From Hibiscus mutabilis (taxonomy: Eukaryota; Streptophyta; Magnoliopsida; Malvales; Malvaceae), in assembly GCA_019671005.1 (NCBI GenBank), contig CM033747.1, positions 23,897,188 to 23,961,187 on the forward strand: DNA of 64,000 nt, read 5' to 3'. Below, piece after piece: positions 57,246 to 64,000 of the stretch. Each line of letters opens with the position of its first letter. Positions within the stretch are counted from its first letter, which is position 1. The notes under the pieces were generated by a model. It made no database searches, had not been told where the DNA came from, and worked only from the letters and a program-made list of their open reading frames with translations. The translations under genes and the position numbers were made by a program.

Positions 57246-59709
57246 TATAACACCCCCTTCTCGGCCTGGTAGGGAACCGGGTCGGAGTTCGCTACCGATA
57301 TTTGATACGGTGATCGGTGCAAGAATTCTAATCAATATTCAACGATTTAGTGTCTAGGAGTATCATGATAATTATTTCGATGATATAATGTGGTATGATA
57401 GTAATACAATAATGTTGGAGTTCAATACAAGACTATAATTATAAATTTAGGACCAATTTTAAACTTTTACAAGTTTTAGGGACTAATCTAAAATTTTTAT
57501 AACTTAGAGGTTCTTTTCTAAAATTAAACTTACCAATATTAAACTTAATCTATAAACAGTGTACATATAGATTTTCATGCCAATCGGAAGTCATTTACCC
57601 ATACAATTAATCTATATAATATTCAAAGACCATTCTATAATTTCTCAGAACTACTGCAATGGTTTTTAACAGAATTACATGTATCGATATCGGTACTCGA
57701 AAGGCCGTACCAATATGCCATGCATGATTCGAAAATTACCAATTCCAGTGACCAATATGCGTACCGATACTCTTGGATCCGTATCGATATGCTTTTATTA
57801 TTATGAATATTATTTCTTTTGAACTCAATATTGGTATTGATACAGGTTGAGTCATGCCAATACGTGTGCCTTAATTTTTAAATTGGGTTAAATAGGTTAT
57901 CGGTACCTACGTGACCGTATCGACACCCAGCTATGTAATTTTTAGTGTCAAAAATCCATACCAACACGCCCAAGGTAGTATCGATACGCCTTGTTGAGCA
58001 GCGTTGACCTGGTCCAAAAATGCATACTCGTACCGATACGACATCACCCGTATCGATATGGCAGAGTCTGTAATAACAGATTTGGTCTGTTTTTATCCAT
58101 TTTGACCTATTATACAATGTCCAAATCCTATGAAATTTTACAGCCAAGTTTAATTAACCATATTCTACTATTATGCCAAATTTCATACCTATGTGAATCC
58201 ATTTACTAGAATTTTACCTTTTAGGCAAAATATGCAATTTTACCAATTTTAGCCAATCTTAAAAGTGTCATCTTAGGCACTTAAGCTTACACAACCGCAC
58301 ACAACATAGGTATACAACAAAATGGCCAAAAGTGACTTAACAAACTATCATGAGACCATACTAGTAGTTTGTAAGGACGATAAAAATACTCTAGGTACCA
58401 TTGTGACTTGCCAAAAACCTTTAACTTCCCGATCTATTGCAAAAATCTTCCTTAACCTGAAATGCATGTGGTGAAATGCATTAGGCATACTTTACCTAGT
58501 GAGGTAGTCATACATAGTGGCAACAACAATGGTATGAAATTCAAATCATGCTATGACAATGTCAATATCATGACAATATCAATGCTATGGCAATATAAAT
58601 GCTATAGCAATATCAAAGCTATGAAAATATCAATGATATGGCAATATCAATGCTATGACAATATCAATGCTAATGCTATGGCAATATCAATGCTGTAACC
58701 ATATTCAATAACATTTTGGGCATATATCAATAATGTTCCCTTGGATCGAAACATGATAGTGGATACACGAATTCCTACGCCTTGCCAAATCAATAAATGG
58801 TTTAGTCCTCACCAATTGACCAATAACACAATCATCCCTCCGCCTCACCACAATAAAGGCTATAGCCCAAGGACCATAGTCAACACATACCAATGAGCTC
58901 ATGAATTCTATGGCATGCCAATTGTATCCAATGTCTTTTTGAATGAAAGGTTCAATAACAATAACGATGTTGATGGCAATAACAATGACAATAGCCATAT
59001 CGATGGCAATAACGATGACAATATCAATGTCGATAACAATGGCAATATCAATAGCAATGTTTCCATGACAATGGCAATATCAATATCCAATGTCTGTGAC
59101 AATGACAATATCATTATAAATGGCTATGGCAATGACAATATTGATGTTCGATGATCAATGTTTCTATATATCGATGCTTCACTGATGTCGATGACAATGG
59201 CAATGTTTCAATGAATAATATTTTAATGTAATAACTTACCGATGCTTACCAATATACTCTTCAAAGAGATTCGATGCAATATCCTTAGACACAATGTTAG
59301 CTATGCTTTATTTAATGTCAATGAAATCGAAAAAGGCACCTATCCTATTCTCGTGACTTCAACTACACTTACCTTGCTTTTCGAAGCTCCTACGACTCTC
59401 AGATTACCACTATTTTGTTCCTAGCTTTAGATGGAGATGATGGTCCTTCCTTCTCCAACTCTTGAGCTAGGTAAAGACAAGAGAATGTGTTAAAACCAAC
59501 ACAACAATATTTATAACAATATTAAGACATAAAATAGCTATTTTGCTATTAAGTCTTCTATGGATTTAAGCTTAGGAGACAAGGGCTTAGATATTATGTT
59601 TGATAGATTCAACTTGTTATTAAGCATAAATTATCCATGGAATCAATCAATCGTTTGGGGGCTTTAGCTTACCAAATCAATGGCAACACGATGGAATCAA
59701 GAAATCATT
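57246..59709 (-). repeat. Third chromovirus LTR family, truncated (copy 1)
   Basis: The plus-strand reading starts TATAACACCCCCTTCTCGGC, a mutated TGTAAC terminus, so on the minus strand this is the LTR end. It contains GTATCGATAC-type motifs (57680-58055) and 18-bp repeats (58550-58700, 58940-59110). Truncated at 59709 by the duplication junction. Asn-rich ORFs here come from the 18-bp repeat. Confidence 0.65.
58550..58700. repeat. 18-bp tandem repeat CTATGGCAATATCAATG (copy 1)
   Basis: About seven imperfect units. A duplicated block lies at 62675-62825. A related but more diverged block (GATGGCAATAACAATGACAA) is at 58940-59110 and 63080-63270. Confidence 0.85.
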
Positions 59710-60759
59710 ATCGAAACAAACTAAAAACATCATTAAACGTTTTCGAAACTTAAACCAGTCATAAAACAACAATTCAACCCATCAAACAACATCAATAAAC
59801 ATCCAAAAACCCTTTCCTAACATCCTTTTACTTCCAGCAAAGATTAAACTTGATTATCTCCACAACAATTCAAATCTAGCAACCTAAACAGTTAGAGTTT
59901 CAAGAGTTTCGGGATTCTATTGACAAAAACAACTTATCAACATCAAAACACATCCAAAATATGTATTAAATCAATCTCAAATACTAGAAATCAGATCCAC
60001 TTCAAAAATCACCTTGTTCCATCAATATTTCCAAATTAACTCAATTAAACATTGATAAAACATTAAAATCAGATTACAATCCATAAATTAAGGATCAAAT
60101 ACTTGAGAATTTCAGTAAAGAACCATACAATATAGGAGATCACAGACATTACCCCTATTGTGAGATTTCTCCCTCAATTGGTTGATAAAAGCTAAGAAAA
60201 CACAAGATTTAAATGAGATTTTTGTAAAACAATAATAAATAATCAATCAAAAATCATAAAAACGAGTTAAATAACTCCTCACCTCTGGATTTTGATGAAA
60301 ACTTGAGTGTTTGGCTGAGGAGAGAATGGAGAGTATAAGTTGAAAGAAAGTAAAATTTCTTTTAAGAACTTAACTAATTTTTAACTAAATCATTTTTAAT
60401 TACTTAAAAACACACGTTAAAATATCCTTAATTAAGGGAGAAATCATTAGAAAATACTTGGTAAAATAGCTCTTTAAAGATTCTAAGAATTTGACCCTTT
60501 TCATTTTAGTCAACTTAAAAAGTAGTTTTCAAAGCTTACATTTTGGTCACTAACAAAATATCATATTTCCTAATTCCATTTTCCAAAATTGATTCCACCA
60601 AAAATCAATATAAATTAAAATATGATTTTTAACTATTTTTTCGTATTTTCATCTTATCGAAAAATATACGGCCCCGAATCTGACTCGAATCTCTAACCTG
60701 GTCCACCAGACCGTCTAACAAACCTCAAAACCGCTAGGCCCAAAACTGGGGTGTTCACA
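59707..60759 (-). repeat. Partial LTR of the minus-strand Tekay family
   Basis: Matches 47375-48432 (first 1.06 kb of the LTR on the minus strand), ending GGGGTGTTCACA, then GTCCT and the host sequence. It is the LTR part of the second unit of the 4.1 kb tandem duplication. It retains a segment (59740-59900) now missing from the 5' LTR. Confidence 0.8.
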
Positions 60760-63700
60760 GTCCTCAATTGCAAACACATGTATTTTAGGGACCAAAATGC
60801 AAATCTAAATAATTACAGGTACTTAGCCCAATTCTAGGTTACCAATATTTAATTAAATATATTTCATGTTGTCATGTCCATTTCCAACTTAAATGGATCA
60901 CAATTAGACATCCAATTTAACAAAATATGAAATTAAGGACTAAATCACAAAACTACCAAAATACATGGACTAAAACATTTCTAAAAGTATCATACTGCAA
61001 TTAGATATATTATAAGCATGCTTGTGAACTCTTAGGTCAATTGAACATAATTTACTTATTCAATGGATACGATAACATGCGATGACCAAAATGCAAAGAA
61101 TCTAAACTTGCTAAAACCCATTAACTAAACATACTCAAATTATATGCAAACAACCTCAACATGCAGCTAATATTATACCACAAATAAACAAGTGGACTCA
61201 ATTAATCACATGCTAATTATATAACACAATTTATATTCATACAAGTAATCTAGAGGAATGCTTCCTCACAATATAAAGCTTTATCCAATAAGCACCAAAT
61301 GGTCGAGACTTAAAACATAGGCTATAGATCAATTAAAGAATAGAAGCACATGACCACTAGGACTGTAACACCCCCTTCTCGGCCTGGTAGGGAATCGGGT
61401 CGGAGTACGCTACCGATATTTGATACGATGATCGGTGCAAGAATTCTAATCAATATTCAACGATTTAGTGTCTAGGAGTATCACGATAATTATTTCGATG
61501 ATATAATGCGGTATGATAGTAATACAATAATGTTGGAGTTTAATACAAGACTATAATTATAAATTTAGGACCAATTTTAAACTTTTACAAGTTTTAGGGA
61601 CTAATATATAATTTCTCTAACTTAGAGGTTCTTTTCTAAAATAAAACTTACCAATATGAAACTTAATCTATAAACAGTGTACATATAGATTTTCATGCCA
61701 ATCGGAAGTCATTTACCCCTACAATTAATCCATATAATATTCAATGACCATTATATAATTTCTCAGAACTACTCTAATGGTTTTAACAGAATTATCTGTA
61801 CCGATACCGGTACTCGAGAGGCCGTACCAATGTGCCATGCATGATTCGAACATTACCAATTCCAGTGACCAATATGCGTACCGATACTCTTGGACCCGTA
61901 TCGATACGCTTTTATTATTATGAATATTATTTCTTTTGAACTCAATATTGGTATCAGTACAGGCTGAGTCATGCCAATACGTGTGCCCTAATTTTTAAAT
62001 TGGGTTAAATAGGGTATCGGTACCTACGTGACCGTATCGACATCCAGCTAAGTAATTTCAGTGTCAAAAATCCATACCAATACACCCAATGTAGTATCGA
62101 TACGCCTTGTTGACCAGCGTTGGCCTGGTCCAAAAATGCATACTCGTACCGATACGACATCACCCGTATCGATACGACAGAGTCTGCAATAAAAGATTTG
62201 GTCAATTTTTATCCATTTTGACCTATAATACAGTGTCCAAATCCTATTAAATTTTACATCCAAGTTTAATTAACCATATTCTACTATCATGCCAAATTTC
62301 ATAGCTATGTGAATCCATTTACTAGGATTTTACCTTTTTAGGCAAAATATGCAATTTTACCAATTTTAGCCAATCTTAAAAGTGTCATCTTAGGCACTTA
62401 AGCTTACACAACCACACACAACATATGTATACAACAAAATGGCCAAAAGTGACTTAACAAACTACCATGCCACCATACTAGTAGTTTGTAATGACGATAA
62501 AAAATACTCTAGGTACCATTGTGACTTGCCAAAAACCTTTAACTTCCCGATCTATTGCAAAAATCTTCCTTAACCTGAAATGCATGAGGTGAAATGCATT
62601 AGGCATACTTTACCTAGTGAGGTAGTCATACATAGTGGCAACAACAATGGTATGAAATTCAAATCATGCTATGACAATGTCAATATCATGACAAATCAAT
62701 GTTATGGCAATATAAATGCTATGTCAATATCAATGCTATGACAATATCAATGATATGGCAATATCAACGCTATGGCAATATCAATGCTATGGCAATATCA
62801 ATACTATGGCAATATCAATGCTGTAACCATATTCAATAACATATTGGGCATATATCAATAGTGTTCCCTTGGATCAAAACGTGATAGTGGATACATGAAT
62901 TCCTACCCCTTGCCAAATCAATAAATGGTTTAGTCCTTTCACCTCGCCAATTGACCAATAACACAATCATCCCTCCACCTCGCCACAATAAAGGTCGTAG
63001 CCTAAGGACCATAGTGAACACATACCAATGAGCTCATGAATTCTATGGCATGCCAATTGTATCCAATGTCTTTTTGAATCAAAGGTTCAATAACAATAAC
63101 GATGTCGATGGCAATAACAATGACAATAGCCATATCGATGGCAATAACAGTGATAATATCAATGTCGATAGCAATGGCAATATCAATAGCAATGTTTCCA
63201 TGACAATGGCAATATCAATATCCAATGTCTATGTCTATGACAATATCATTATAAATGGCTATGGCAATGACAATATTGATGTTCGATGTTCAATGTTTTT
63301 GTATATTGATGCTTCACTGATGTCGATGACAATGGCAATGTTTCAATGAACAATATTTTAATGTAATAACTTACCGATGCTTACCAATATACTCTTCAAA
63401 GAGATTCAATGCAATATCCTTAGACACAATGTTAGCTATGCAATATTTAATGTCAATGAAATCGAAAAAGGCACCTAGCCTATTCTCGTGACTTCAACTA
63501 CACTCACTTTGCTTTTCGAAGCTCTTACGACTATCAGATTGCCACTATTTTGTTCCTAGCTTTAGATGGAGATGATGGTCATTCCTTCTCCAACTCTTGA
63601 TCTAGGTAAAGACAAGAGAATGTGTTAAAATCAACAAACAATATTTATAACAATATTAAGACTTAAAATAGCTATTTTGCTATTAAGTCTTCTATGGATT

Positions 63701-63840
63701 TGAGCTTAGGAGACAAAGGCTTAGCTATTATGTTTGATAGATTCAACTTGTTATTAAGTATAAATTGTCCATGGAATCAATCAATCGTTTGGGGATTTAT
63801 CTTACCAAATCGATGGCTACACGATAGAATCAAGAAATCA
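60760..63840 (-). repeat. Second copy of the LTR-host segment 56642-59709
   Basis: The same order throughout: partial LTR (60760-61373), LTR end TGTAACACCCCCTTC (61374), GTATCGATAC-type motifs (61795-62165), 18-bp repeats (62675-62825, 63080-63270). Differences from copy 1 are scattered single bases and small indels. The offset between copies is 4.12-4.13 kb. Confidence 0.85.
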
Positions 63841-64000
63841 AAAAAAAACTTGAGCTTGAAACAATGTAAAAATGGAGGTGCTTGCTTAAAGGTGGGGAGA
63901 TGCTTGCTTGAGTAAGGAAGAATATGAGGTTTAGAGATGAGGGCAATGCTTTTTGTGTTGTAAACACTCTAATTCTGCATATCAATGACCAATGAAGCTT
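63841..64000. other. Continuation beyond the duplication
   Basis: The sequence diverges from copy 1 after 63840, starting with an A run. It is probably more of the third LTR family, cut by the window end. No gene was seen. Confidence 0.5.

Noticed and set aside
58462..59154. Asn-rich protein genes
   Set aside because: They follow the 18-bp repeats in an LTR. There is no start context or domain, and the same is true in the duplicate copy.
1..64000. tRNA, rRNA, organelle insertions or endogenous pararetrovirus sequence
   Set aside because: No cloverleaf, rRNA core, plastid or mitochondrial gene, or pararetrovirus-specific domain order was recognised. All polymerase fragments are LTR-element or LINE types.

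Overview
This is plant nuclear DNA, most likely from a woody eudicot. The evidence is two intron-rich housekeeping genes with plant-type exon structure and proteins, abundant Tekay/Del-type chromovirus retrotransposons, Athila- and Tat-type Ty3/gypsy remnants, a decayed LINE and Mutator-type MITEs. The species cannot be fixed from sequence alone. No tRNA, rRNA, CRISPR array or bacterial-type operon was seen.

Only two genes look intact. A clade-type PP2C protein phosphatase lies on the minus strand (3949-9248; five exons, 300 residues; the last exon is separated by a 4.0 kb intron). An ARL1-type small GTPase lies on the plus strand (19667-24077; eight exons, 182 residues, including a 19-nt micro-exon). 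Both read through every splice junction without a break. Between them are two Mutator-like MITEs with 9-10 bp target duplications (10357-10620 and 18507-18976), a 2.0 kb solo LTR with a 5-bp target duplication (13895-15902), and two diverged LTR-like copies that flank it.

From 24.6 kb to the end the window is nested retroelements. A decayed LINE (RNase H domain at 26624-27038) carries two solo LTRs of opposite orientation, both with TGTCAC/GTGACA ends and 4-bp target duplications. The plus-strand one (25904-26623) has a striking array of heat-shock elements on a strict 5-bp grid upstream of its TATA box. A Tat-lineage element on the minus strand (LTR 27039-27482; RNase H and integrase remnant 41220-42640) carries a plus-strand extra ORF (27839-39722) with its own TATA-like promoter, plus a 90-bp tandem repeat. 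That ORF is split by a Tekay-type element (28107-36910) whose two LTRs differ by about 1.6 kb because of a deletion with templated filler.

An Athila-type LTR with a gag start (42736-44645) follows. Next is a near-complete minus-strand Tekay-type element with an exact 5-bp target duplication (44846-56641), all of whose genes are disabled. The last 8 kb is a 4.1 kb tandem duplication that includes the junction between that element's LTR and its host DNA, a host that is itself another chromovirus LTR.

The most interesting signals are the heat-shock-element array in the solo LTR, the antisense extra ORF of the Tat element, clusters of short GTACCGGTAC/GTATCGATAC palindromes in several LTR families, and unrelated short tandem repeats at a comparable place in each LTR family.
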